NCBI GenBank assembly: GCA_900708905.1
Contig: CAADRB010000007.1
Coordinates: forward strand, 3,136,539 to 3,200,538
Direction: 5' to 3'
Source: Hymenolepis diminuta
Taxonomy: Eukaryota > Platyhelminthes > Cestoda > Cyclophyllidea > Hymenolepididae
DNA: 64,000 nucleotides
Part shown: positions 47,393 through 59,300 of the stretch, piece after piece
Position numbering within the stretch: position 1 is the stretch's first letter
How the letters are laid out: each line of letters begins with the position of its first letter
Translations under genes and position numbers: made by a program
The notes under the pieces: generated by a model
Seen by the model: the letters and a program-made list of their open reading frames with translations, nothing else
The model's database searches: none
Told to the model about the DNA's origin: nothing

Positions 47393-47720
47393 TTCATTTC
47401 CTCAATGCGACCATATACAAGACCAAAAATGAACATAAGTTTTACAAACAATTGCCATTTTGCTACTTGTTCAAACTTTCTAATGCTTTTTGCAACTGCC
47501 TGTTTATTGTTATGACCCTTGAATTATTCCTCTTCTTCTACAATCCTTTTAAATTTAATATTGTTTATGCTTATTCAAAGCATAATTGAATTGGTGGCAT
47601 GACTCTCAGCCATCTCTCCAATTCCGGATTTCTTACTTGCAGTAGCCCCAGGATAATCTTATTATTACAAGTGCGATATTGAATGCCGCTGAGCATAGTT
47701 CGGTGGATATAAGATTAGGT

Positions 47721-47800
47721 TGCTCCTTCTTGTATTCCATTTGGAATTGTAGCAGGTCTATCAGCTTCAGTGTATGAAACAAGAGCGTCACTGAAATGTT
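47721..47800 (+). repeat. Direct repeat A, copy 1
   Basis: 80 bp closely matching 48018-48096: TTCTTGTATT.CATT.GGAA, GGAATTGTAGC, TCTATCAGCTTCA and AACAAGAGCGTCACTGAAAT. Together with repeat B between them the order is A-B-A', with a period of 297 bp. Confidence 0.8.
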
Positions 47801-47818
47801 GTTGCTTTTACACAATGA

Positions 47819-47981
47819 GTGGGATAGAAGGTAAACAAAAGAGTCATCAGATCGCTTTTAAATGAAAACGATTTGCAAGTTCTGACAAGTTAACAAACCA
47901 CCAAGCCGTAGAATATATTACTAAAGTTGTATTCTTTGAAAAAAGTAAATGAGCTCGATGAGAGCGTTATGATAAAGCTCC
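47819..47981 (+). repeat. Direct repeat B, copy 2
   Basis: Second member of the near-identical pair with 44733-44897, same orientation, 3.1 kb apart, with the mariner and an R3 repeat between them. Confidence 0.85.
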
Positions 47982-48017
47982 TATATTCTAGTCTTCAAGA
48001 AAGAACACGATTTGGTG

Positions 48018-48096
48018 GCTCTTTCTTGTATTTCATTAGGAATTGTAGCGGATCTATCAGCTTCAATGCATAAAACAAGAGCGTCACTGAAATGTT
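48018..48096 (+). repeat. Direct repeat A, copy 2
   Basis: Second copy of repeat A, sharing the ACAAGAGCGTCACTGAAATG end. No second B follows, so the tandem array stops here. Confidence 0.8.
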
Positions 48097-48648
48097 TTGG
48101 AAATCAATCATAAGATGCTATTTAATTTGAGACCGTAATTCGAAATGCTTTCATATTATTTACAATTACATCTCCACTACGAGTCCTAGTAATATCTATT
48201 CATTTTCACTACAAGTTCGATCAGGAAGAAAATGCACAATTAAATAGCGTTAGAATATTTTAAAGAACGTGAATTTTTCTTCTTTTATTTATAAATTTCA
48301 AGTCGAGTTTTTTTATTTTGTATTACAAATTCGCCTTTGATTTTGACTAGGTGTTAATTCTCCTGATCTTTAAATAGCTTTCAGCTTCAGTTTTATTATC
48401 ACAATTTTTGTATGGCAGTCTAAAGTCGCGGCAGTAATCTCCCGGATCAAAATAATTTAGAAATCTCAGTAATACAGAAACTTAGCACAAAGGCCAGTTA
48501 ACAACTTACTCAGTTTTTCGACCAAGACCTCCATACTACTAAACCTAACTTCTGTCACTATGATTTATTAACACACTAGATATCACTAGACTACAGTTGA
48601 CTCAGAATCAGAGACAAATCAGAAGGAAATTAACCCATGAAACTTGCT

Positions 48649-48745
48649 GTAATCTACTCTTCTCTATAGGATACAATAGCCGAACCTTAGATTCCCTAAG
48701 ACGTTGTACTAGTTACGAACACGGTGATAGTACGTGCTATAATCT
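48649..48745 (-). mobile_element. LTR 3' portion, downstream end of Ty3/gypsy remnant
   Basis: The reverse complement gives GTGTTCGTAACTAGTACAAC, TCTTAGGGAATCTAAG and TATCCTATAGAGAAGAGTAG then ATTACA. This matches the R/U5-like end of the LTR at 50377-50665. It bounds the gag-protease fragment on its 3' side. Confidence 0.65.
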
Positions 48746-48772
48746 TCTCTTCTCCACGTCGTAGATATCGCC

Positions 48773-49190
48773 ATGTGGCTTGGTGATTTAAATTATGGTA
48801 GGGGGCATGCACAAGATCGCCCACACTATATGCGCCCATCGGGTCACACTTTTTCAGAACAAAAAGTTACTTTGATAACAACATCTCTTCGCACGCCGTC
48901 CTTAAATCTTGACCTCTGCATTCTGCTGCGGGGACGGATTGTCCTAACACGGCGAGAGATCTCCTTAGATGAATAATCGATCAATCGGAGCAAGATTAGG
49001 CAAAATACAGATTTAAACTGTGTGCTTGGGCGCCTAAAGAGCGTTTCTGGTATATCACGAGCTTATGGAAAGTGGAAAGTGCTTGTTGTCGGCTAGAGTA
49101 CAGTAACATCGGACCCTTTTGAATGTGAATTTATCACTGTAGTGCATGCGCACACCTTTAGTGTGTCCAGAGTGGTTAGTTAGAGCCGAA
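48773..49190 (-). other. Gypsy remnant, unrecognisable internal region
   Basis: GC-richer sequence between the protease remnant and the 3' LTR piece. No reverse transcriptase or integrase motif (such as YxDD) is readable in any frame, so most of pol has been deleted or decayed. Confidence 0.45.
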
Positions 49191-49229
49191 TCCTGGGAGA
49201 ATCTGGTTTCGGCGATTGAATATGAGTAG

Positions 49230-50256
49230 AAGGACAAGGGATTTTGACAACATGTAAACACTGGTTGTATCCTTTCACGAGATTTTCCGCATCCGTAGGT
49301 TCGAGAGTAGATGTCTGGCAGGTTACGTTTTGGTCTGGGAACTGGATAAGGTTGAGCTCATCGATCCAGTCTAGGCCCATTAGGTTTATTTTTCGATCTG
49401 TAACGAAGCAGTCCTTGAATATCGTCTTCTCTAGGAATGTACCTTGCATCGCACAGTATTAGATATCAGAGCCAGTGTCAATCATAGTTCCGAATTAATG
49501 CTCTTTTGTTGTTCGAGTTTTGTCTCATTGAATTGTTCGTAGAAAAATCTCGGGAGATGTCTCCTTTGTGGCCGTTATCATTGCAGTTCTGAGAGCGATG
49601 AAGCAGTCTCGATGATGACGACGCCCTCTGCAAAATCAGCATCTTGAGAGTGACTGCTTCTGATATTCGTCGGTTAATTGTTGGATGGGGACTGGGTCTT
49701 CTTGGACGACAGATGATGGGTCATTTTCAGGTTCTATCAGGTTGAACACTCGTGGTTAACAGTTCCCCAGCAGATTCAGGACTTCGACGAGACTTTTAAC
49801 ATCGAGTTCCTTATCCAAGAGGGACAGAAGTCTGAGTCGAATCTCAGCAATGGCAAGGAGATCGGCCACCAAGAATGAAAATGAGACATCTGAATTGGTT
49901 TTGTTCGAGAGAACCAAATCATAAACTAGTACAAAGTCGGTTAACGATAACTATATGATGGTGAATATTTTCATCTTCACTTATGGCCAAGTTGAAGAGA
50001 GAACTGTTATCACCAACGCCCGAACCTAACTTACTAATCATCTTTTGATAAGTTAGATCGACGGAATCCATTCGTTGAAAGTAGGAAGAACATGGGTAAT
50101 TGTCACTTCTGTTAAATTCACGAGGCAGTATGGTAATTCGAGTGGTGTGGGGGTGATCTGCATGATGTTCTTATAAATATCGCGACGTTGAGTATTCCAT
50201 GTTGCAAAAGTTTCATCTATAAAAGGATTATGATGAAATATGCCCACATTTTTCAT
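49230..50256 (-). pseudogene. Ty3/gypsy-type gag-protease remnant, frameshifted
   Basis: On the minus strand, just inside the LTR, a gag-like start reads MKNVGIFHHNPFIDETFATW and then NTQRRDIYKN. After frameshifts, LRLLSLLDKELDVKSLVEVL and NLLGNC resemble the end of a gypsy gag capsid domain. A retropepsin follows with TMIDTGSDI (the catalytic DTG), an in-frame stop, then QGTFLEKTIFKDCFVTDRKI and NLMGLDWIDEL, the LG.DW motif typical of gypsy proteases. Several stops and frame changes make it non-functional. I see no RT, RNase H or integrase. Confidence 0.75.
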
Positions 50257-50376
50257 GTAGCTTTTGGGATCCTTTGTAGAGGTTGAGAAATTAATCTGCG
50301 TGAAGGTGTCTCACACGATTGAAAAGATTCGGGCTTCCTTATCGGCGTAATTCAATAACTTCGTCGCCAAAGTGTG

Positions 50377-50665
50377 GTAATCTGTTCTTCTCTATAGGAT
50401 ACTGTAAACGACTCTTAGATTCCCTAAGATATTGCAGTAGTTACAAACACAACCCGACAACACCACAATACAAAATGACCCAAACCACTATATCAACACA
50501 AGACGCACATTCTCGTATCGATAGGTCGATTTACCTTAAGTCCCGTTTACAACCGTAATGTAAATAAATTCGTTCGAACAAAAGGAAATTAAAAGAAGCA
50601 GGAATTAAAAGGTGGAAAATAAAGAATCTTACATACAAGAAAAATACTATTTTCTTATATGTGAC
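50377..50665 (-). mobile_element. 5' LTR of the Ty3/gypsy remnant
   Basis: About 289 bp on the minus strand, beginning TGTCACATATAAGAAAATAG and ending GATTACCA (TG...CA ends). The gag-like ORF starts about 120 bp inside. Copies are seen at 21399-21699, in part at 20393-20518, 51173-51368 and 48649-48745. The LTR ends are assigned from where these copies stop matching. The primer-binding site is not identified with confidence. Confidence 0.65.
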
Positions 50666-51172
50666 AACACTTTGTCAACTTAACAAAGTTTTTATTTTGG
50701 AATAAAATTTGTCTTCATATTGTTGACGTTTGGAAATCAATACGCCGCTACACTGATAACGGCTTTACCCCAAATGACTGTCAGAGACGACATTCTCTTG
50801 ATTATTGTTAAGAGAAACGGGCAGCTTAAAGACAGCATGCAATAACGGATTGTCTCGGGACAAAACACAAAAAATGCAGTTTTATTTTGTCGTTTTCCTG
50901 GCGGTTTTCATTTATTTCATGCATTTAATATTGAAAGCTATAAATTCCTCGTTCAAATCGTATTCTGGTTATGACTTTGCAATTTAAAGTATTCAATAAT
51001 AATGGCTTTTTAATGTTTCCTCCATTAATAAAATTTGATTTCCTTCCCATTTCTCTTCCGATAAGTGACTTCTGTCACAGTGCCTATTCGTTTAAGTCTA
51101 TTCACGTTCATTAGTCCATAACTTATAAGCATTAATAAAAAATAATATTTTGACCAAAATGATTCTCAAATG

Positions 51173-51368
51173 CAAGGCTCTTTATTTTTCGCCTTTAAAC
51201 TCCAGCTTCTTTTAATTCCCCTTCTATTCAGTGAATTTGTTCAAATGATTTGATTAAAGCATCTGCAAAAGAATTAAGCAATCAGTACAAAACGTGAATC
51301 TTGTTTTGACAAAGTGGATTTTTGGTTGGATAGTATTATGGTTATGTCGGATCGTATTTATAAATGGT
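51173..51368 (+). mobile_element. LTR relic, plus orientation, degraded
   Basis: GCTCTTTATTTTTCGCCTTT, TTCTTTTAATTCCCCTTCTA and a GATAGTATTATGG.TATGTCGGATCGTATTTATAAATGG block follow the order of the LTR at 21399-21699. It lies about 0.5 kb from the oppositely oriented LTR at 50377-50665. Confidence 0.45.
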
Positions 51369-53310
51369 AAAATTACTTGAAGAATTTAAATGTCGAGTTT
51401 CCTACAGATAAGATCATATCATAAGGCCTCAGTCAATTTGATCTAACGTTAACAGCAATGTAGTGTTCCTCGATCAATCCAGGATATAAAAATTAACATT
51501 GATTTCAACCATATATTTTTAACCGTATCAAGTACTAACTATATGTATTTTATAGTACGAATAAATATCAAATTTGAGAGTCAATTTTCTAAAGTGCATT
51601 ATGCCATTTTGCTCCGTATATCAAAATAGGAAATTTGACAAGACACCGGTTCTCCATAACAACCAATTCGTAGGCTTTCCCAAGATTTTGTCAGCTGGTC
51701 AACGGACCAGAAAGTTGTTTGGGATACTGTTAGAAGAAATGATAAGTATTTTCCCCCGCTCCCAATATTCCTTCTATGAATAAAAATGTATTTTCTTTCT
51801 TTATTTCCCCACCGATAAAAGACACTTGATAATTATTCGTATTTGTTTAAGCCGATACCGATTGAGTGTGGAGTTTCGTTAATACACGCGTGTTGACTAT
51901 AACGTGCCTTCTTGTCTGCCGTGGGTTATTAGCTTCTGTGTTAAGTTGCTATATTACCGAGTTTTCTAGATTGTTGGCTCTGCTAGATTACTATCCGAAC
52001 TCCTAGTTGGTTACGTTATAGCAGATACATATTCACAAAAATTTTTAGAAATCGTGACATCTAAAACTAACATACAATTTATACTTTAAATAAACACTTG
52101 AATGATTAAATTATAGAAGCTTTGAATAAAGTAGTGATGAATGAAATTATTAATAATTATTTCATCAATGCCAATATTAATTATTTTAACCAGTTTTACA
52201 AGAGGGTTTTTCAATACATTGAAACTCGAAAGCAAAACCGAAATTACATCTCTAATATTTGATCCTGTTTCTTGCTAAAATTGTCTTGTCATGATTATGC
52301 CAAGGTTATATACAATTTCCTCACCTCATGGCACAGCTTCGAATGTCCAGATTAAACTTTCCACGAGCGGAATTTTATCTGACGTCGTTTTGATTATTTT
52401 CAGGTCAACAAGTGAAAGTTTTTTGTTTAGTTTTCCACATCCATTTGATTAGAAGACAGAAATTACAATCGCCATAGCGGTTTTAAGTATTAATTCATCC
52501 AAAACGACCTTGAGAGTCAGGCTCCAAAAAACTAAACTACGTACAGACAAACCAATCATCTTTATGGTCCAATCATAATCCACGGCAGGGATGGAGCCGA
52601 CGACGGTGATCCAGGAAAAATCGACCATAGAAACGCCAACTTGCGGAAAGAAGAAAAAAACATTCACAATTAACGCAGAGGCCAGAAACCCGCATGTGGG
52701 TGCTGTTCGACGTGCTCTCTACTGTTTCGGTCTCCATTTCCACCGTTCGAGTTGCGTGTGTGGGCTTTTCTCCCATATGCAGACTAAAAACAAGTCTAGA
52801 AAACTCTCTGCTTCTTATTGCACTACTTATTGTAAATAAAAGTGGTGAGTACGCATCCTAAGTCCTTCCGTATCTATTCGGTCAGTCTAACAGTTGAAAC
52901 ACCTAGCCGTCATTTCACATTCCAACGCATCAAAATATATACATATAATCTATAATTTTTTAAATTGTCGAAAACCAACAAAATTTTGAAAGAACTGCAT
53001 TTTCTTATTAAGTAGGGATTAACTCCACTCTTACTTACCGTACTCCTGAAAAATACATCATCATAAAATAAATTAATATAAACGAAAAGAAAATATTTTA
53101 TTAATATATTTAAAATATATTTTATGTTTGAACCTGTATATGCAGTATTACGTTAATATTTGATCTTGTAACTGTTCATTTACATAGAAAACACATGCGA
53201 ATAAAGCACTAATTTAAATACTCTAAGCGCTTGTTCGTCTGCGTGGTTGGTTGTCGGCTTTTAGGTCCCACTGTTTATTTTAAAAATTGTCTCCATAAAG
53301 ATTAATAGAA
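51369..53310. other. Region upstream of the mitochondrial carrier gene
   Basis: Mostly AT-rich. A less AT-rich block at about 52540-52770, with a GTCCAATCAT CCAAT-type site near 52568, could be part of the carrier promoter. Open frames at 52449-52839 on both strands are short and unrecognised. A weak tandem similarity links about 51040-51110 with about 51795-51870. Near 53262 a TTTTAG could serve as a 5'UTR or trans-splice acceptor, but this is speculative. Confidence 0.45.
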
Positions 53311-53351
53311 ATGAGTGAGAAGAAATCATGGGATAGAGATGCGAGTTTTTC
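53311..53351 (+). CDS. SLC25A22: Glutamate carrier exon 1 with start codon
   Basis: ATG opens [13 protein letters not shown], then TC|gtaaga. The start is chosen because it joins through a 32-nt intron to [10 protein letters not shown] in frame and gives an N-terminus of the usual carrier length. Confidence 0.85.
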
Positions 53352-56300
53352 GTAAGAGGTGATATTTTCCTTATATTCCTTAGTCTATTGCCGAAGGTTA
53401 TCAATGGTGGCATTGCCGGAATTGTCGGCGTCTCGTGCGTTTTTCCAATTGATTTAGTCAAAACACGTTTACAAAATCAACAGAAAGGTTCTATGATGTA
53501 TAAGAATATGTAAGTATTTATGTTAAGTGAATTTATTGTATTTTATATATTAATAATACTTCTAGGAAGTAAAGACTCACTTATTATTTTATTATAGTTC
53601 GAACAAAATACTTTATTTAACTTGTCTTTTTACATTTAGTTTTGATTGCGCCAGAAAAACTTTCAAAGCTGATGGATTTTTTGGAATGTACAGAGGTACG
53701 CTTATAATTTCCACTTGATTTAATTGATATCTTGATTTTAATCATTTATATGTTTATAAATGATTAAAATGTTTATGTTTATATTATAATCACAGGTTCG
53801 GGTGTTAACTTATTACTCATTACTCCGGAGAAGGCGATCAAATTGGTCGGAAATGATTTCTTCAGATATCATCTTAAGACGGACGGGTAAATTCCAGATA
53901 TTTCATTTTATATTGCCTGCTTCTTTAGATTTTCATGTGTATTATATTGATTTGTGTCCTTTTCAATTAATAAGATTAAGAATTGTATTTATGACATCTT
54001 ACCAATTTCGTTGTGAGATATAGTATTAATTTAATTTTGAAATTTTTCAAAATCGTTGCATGTATATATTGATCTCATCACCATGTTTCACCTGTCGGGG
54101 TCTATTTCACCGACTTTATCTTAAAAACGTTCAAATTTTACTCCATGTCTCTGAATCACTAATGATTCTCAAGTCCATTTAGGTAAGTATTTTTCAATTC
54201 TCATCTTGGGTTAGGGTGTGGCGTCATTGAACTCCCCTGTTGAGAAACTCGATTTCTGTCGTAGTTTTTATTAGCCATACTTAACCAGTGCGGTTGGCCA
54301 TTCCGCCCACTGGGTGTGCACTGAAGAGGATTGAACCCATAACGTCTAACTTCGTGGACGAGCACATTAACTACTGACTCTGGGGCATTTCATCACTTGT
54401 GCTCATCTAATCTGATGTTAGATTTTCATTTTACTGAATTTGGTAACTTTTTTTGTAAAATTTATTATTTTGAGTGCGGGCATGAATCCTTAAAAATTAC
54501 GTTTCTGTAAATAATTTGAAGTTCGTTGGTCTGCTGCTCTCATTGCCTTGTCGATCATTACAAACGTCTGTGTCCGTAGGAACATACCCAATGATGGAAA
54601 CGACGTATCTCGTTGCTAAGGAGATGGTACTTTCTCTCTATCCACGATGTGTTAGAAAACACGGCTGAAATATTACGTCCATATCATATTACAATCATGT
54701 ATCCATAAATTTGTTAGCAGACTAAAGCGGTTTTGATTTTTAGGTGGGAATTGATAAGTGCAGTCCATTCCTTTCATTGAACCTCTTGTCAAAAGTTTAC
54801 TTCTAGGAATACAATTAAACAAGTTACTGGATAGCTTGCATTTACTAATACCTGGAATTTGTCGAATGGTTTGACTAAATTCCTTACAATTTAGAGGAAT
54901 TGTTATAAATCTACGGACTAGAGTACACCGCAAACGTGATAAATCTATGGTGTTAAGACTTTCACTTCAATAGACAGGACCGATTGACAATGAATGATAG
55001 TGTTCGATGAATGTAGGTGCAGTCTGTCAAACTTGGAGTAAATTCCCAGCCATGTTCAACTTAAGGTATTTTTTCAATATTTTATGTTGATCTATGTATA
55101 ATTTATGCGTTATATTAATTTTCAAATCAAACATATTTTAAGTTCACCGGATATTCCATGAAACGGAAGGAATTCATTATCTTGAAGTACGTCATTTTAG
55201 AATAGTTATGTCATGATATCGTTAGATTTCAAGGTGTGTTTGCCTAGAAGTATCCATTAAAGTAGTTGCATTACTCTATTCTTGAAGGTGGTAATTTATC
55301 TTCCTATTTATTTACTATTTTTAGAGTTCCACTTTCCCCCTTTCGAGAGATGATAGCTGGTGGATGTGCCGGAACGTGTCAAATTATTATCACAACCCCC
55401 ATGGAGTTGCTTAAAATTCAGATGCAAGATGCTGGCAGAACGCGAGGTAAGTCGGCTCAGTGCGCTATGTTGACTCGAAATGTTGTAAACAAAGACATCT
55501 TATTGTTTGCAAATCGCAACCTTTTTTCGTTCGGTAAATATATTTGTGGTATGAATATAGTTCGGCTCAACAGAATGGGTATAAGTTAAGTTGTTCACAT
55601 CCCTAGGACAGTTTGGGTGTGCGTTTTTGAAAGTAATCCCCTTGATTTTCAATTTATGCAAGTTTTATGTTCGATTGGGAGTTGTTTGGCAAAGAAACCT
55701 TAGGCGCTTTACTTCAATCGTGAAAGGTCAAATTTTTCTTGGCGTTTCAACTGGCCTTTTTGGAGTAAAAGGAAGTTCGGAACTCATTAACTCGCATTCT
55801 AATATTGACATTAGAAGTTGTAAAATTTAGGTGATACGTAACGTGATTGAGAAGTCACTTTCGATTTTTAAATTATACGTATGTAAAAATGTGGGGAGAA
55901 TGAATATTATGATATACTTGGAATTCTAATAGTACTTAAAAATTCCTCTATAGATTTCTTAAACTGCTTAGGACTTCGTAATTTGTGACTATTTTTGCAT
56001 CGATGTCAGTATGTATTACTTTAGTAATGCTTCTATTTAGCATTCATTTTTGTCGAATTTAGTAGCAAAACCACACTATATTGAAGATGAGGGAATTTGA
56101 GGGCAATGCGTGAAGAAAATGATCCATTAAGGAATATAGAAGATTCAGTAATATTTAGATGCAGAGAAGTCTCACCGGTTAAAGGAACTTGAGTGAAACT
56201 CTACCTAATAATTATTAAGCTGTGAGGTTGATTATTCCGTTCATGAAGTGTTTATTGATGGACCTGAAAGCATTTACCTCAGATTTGACTGACGTTAAAT

Positions 56301-59300
56301 GGCACTCTACCTTCAACTTATAGCATTATTATTATATTTTTCATACGCTGTTTAATATATAGAGCCTCTTTTTTTTTTAATGACGTCTTGGAGTAACCGA
56401 AATCTCTCATCTGACTCAACTGCTGCTCCCTGGCATAACTGGTGGACAAATAGATATAGACTTCCTATAGAATGCTCGTCTTCCTAGCATTCTCAGCTGC
56501 ATAGATTTACTTTTCTGTTCCTGAATGCATATATACGAACCGTTACTTTTGATTATTTAACGTCAATTTCCACGGCGTCATGCTTTAAGTTAATATAATT
56601 GCTATTTACATTTTCTCGGTTTTTATGCATCCTATCGATTGATTTTGGATCCCTTATTGGATCTGAGTGGTTATAAACTTCTATATTAAATTAAATTTCC
56701 TTTGTTTAAAATATTATCACTTGCTGTTGCAACAAAAATAAAATTATTTAGCAAATTTGATTTATCCGAACGACAAATGTCAATTCATAGTAAGTAAACA
56801 CTGTAGACGACAAAAATTTGTTATATACCACCTCCTAGTACTATAGTTTCGGTCATTTCCTTTGTCTTTGAGATTGGTGTTTAAAATATTTTCTTATTTG
56901 AGAATACTGTATAAATTTCTTCGCATTAAACTTGTATTTCTTCACTTCAGATATGTTGTTTTATTAGTGAGATGGATGAGTAATACCGAATACTTCTGTT
57001 ATTTAAGACGGATCCAGCCAGGATTCGTTTTTTGGTTATGTACTTCACAATTATCAACGTCTCTATGATAAACAGGATGCACATTTATTCACGTCCTTGT
57101 ATTTATTTATGCTGCAAATTAACTTCATAGTAGTTCTGATAATGGTGCCTTAGGAATCCTCAGGTTCTACAGTTGTTTTCGTTTCACGTAAAAATTGACC
57201 ACTTACGTATGAAGTTGACTTAGATTTTGGATATAGCTTAGGTAGAAGCTGTATGACTAGGTAGTGGTTGGTCATATTACGTATATATGCGCACAAATAA
57301 TTATTAGTGTTCGTATTTCTCTTCTGGTTAAATAAATAAAATTATTGTTCATGTAAATGGTGTACAATTATCAATGTGCTTCCTTCCGTACTGCAAATAC
57401 AAGCTGACCTGCAGATTCTCATCAGAGATGCATGAATGGAAAAGTCTTTTGTATTCATATTATAATTTATCGACATTTGAAAGAACACTTTCGTGGTCAT
57501 TCGGGAAAGATGCTCGTTCAGAAAGGCTAGAAAGCGGATTAGTGGCTTTAAACTCTTAAATTTTTTAAAGAGAGGATACAGATTTTTCATCGAACGTGTT
57601 TCTCGCCAGTAGTGTCCTTAATATGGCCATTTCAAGAATAGATGACGTCTGACCACCCTTATTTACAAAGCAACTTGAAATGGAGCATTTGAATTCAGTG
57701 GAATTTGTTGTGTTCGCTTGTTACTAATTGTGCAATCTGTTTGTTTTTTTGGGGGAGGATGAGAAACATCTTCTGCATTTACCTTGACCAATTTTAATTA
57801 TTGTAATCTATAACCTAAAGCATTACTAGACTGCGTTTTTCTTCAATTGGCTCAGGTGCTAAATGATAGATATCAATAAGCACCTGGTACGATAAGACAT
57901 TGTCAACACCATCCCACCACAGGTGGTCCCAGGTGTGGACATAGTGACCCACACAGATGTCAATCATTGGTCAGCGGCATCAGCGAATGGACATGATAGC
58001 TCATGAAGAAACGCCTCTATATAAACTTGATCTTTTATCAGTAAATAGAAGTGGCTTTCCCGACCACTCCGAACTGTCCTAGCGACATGAGTGACTTGAC
58101 CTATTTTTTTCCTGTGAGCCCGGTCAACAGCACATTACACCACAGTATCAAGCTAACTCAACTTAGAAGGGAAGTAAACAGATGTGTTTATTAACGCAAC
58201 TGACCTGTGAATGCTGTGGTTGTTCTGCATGCCCATAGTAGTGCCACCATTGTAGTTAAATACTTCATCGACAATCTCACGACATCAACGATTATATGAT
58301 GTGTGCAATAAAAATGAAATATTTTTATCTAAGAAAAAATTAAATGAAGGATTTATTGTTCATTATTTGTTTTTGTTAAAAAGTTCTAAAATTGTGGATC
58401 GTCTCCTTGCAGAATCTTGAGTAAATTGGGGAAGTTTGCTTTATCTCGTGTTGTTGAGTTCGGGAGATTATTGCTATTTTGAGAGGCTATTAAGACTCTA
58501 ACCATATTATATGTATAACATCAATTCTTTCAACTACCTTTGCTTCTTTACAGCTGCCCCTGCGGCCACAGTCGCTGGATCCAATGGCACCGTAGTAACA
58601 GCCAACCGTCTCTCGGCTACCCGTCTAGCCATTGATTTAGTCAAGCAGAAAGGTATTTTCGGCCTGTACAAGGGCTTTGGAGCTACTGCTCTGCGAGATG
58701 TCACATTCTCAATCATGTACTTCCCTCTCTTTGCACGGCTGGACAATTTGGTGAGTGGTCTTTGCTATTCATTTGAATCTTAATTCAGTAGTATGGTTTA
58801 TTGACTCACTTTTTATCTCATTGCGTAGGGTCCACGAAGAAGTGACGGGACGGGGACTGTCTTCTACTGGTCCTTCCTTTCTGGATGTACGGCTAGTACT
58901 GTTGCAGCCTTTCTTGTCACCCCTATGGATGGTAGGTTTTTTCATCCATTTATCTGGCATAAATTATGGGAACGGATATGTTTATTTATCATCCATGGCA
59001 GAGACTTGTTTATTTTTATTTGCATAATCTTATTGTGTCATGACTGTAACGCTGTTTGACTGCTCACTAACCCATTTGAAATTGGATCATAAATGTTTAT
59101 TGATAACCGGGTTCATGAGGTTGTATATGCCAAGACGATGGAAGGGGGGTTATTTGATTTCAAGTCACTTCAATTGGCTTTGAGTGTCCATGATTCGTTG
59201 GCAGTCGGTGTTCAGCTGCCTTTCAAATATTTAATCCAAAATAATCTTTCCATCATTGTCAAAGCATGGTATTTGAATGAAGTTTCAGTAACAACCTAAG

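Noticed and set aside
53696..53795. 53802-54023 ORF as a separate gene
   Set aside because: It is an alternative frame running over carrier exon 4 and into intron 4.
54200..54420. Functional tRNA gene
   Set aside because: A and B boxes are recognisable but no intact cloverleaf can be drawn; it fits a SINE head.
58534..58746. 70-codon minus-strand ORF
   Set aside because: Shadow of glutamate carrier exon 6.
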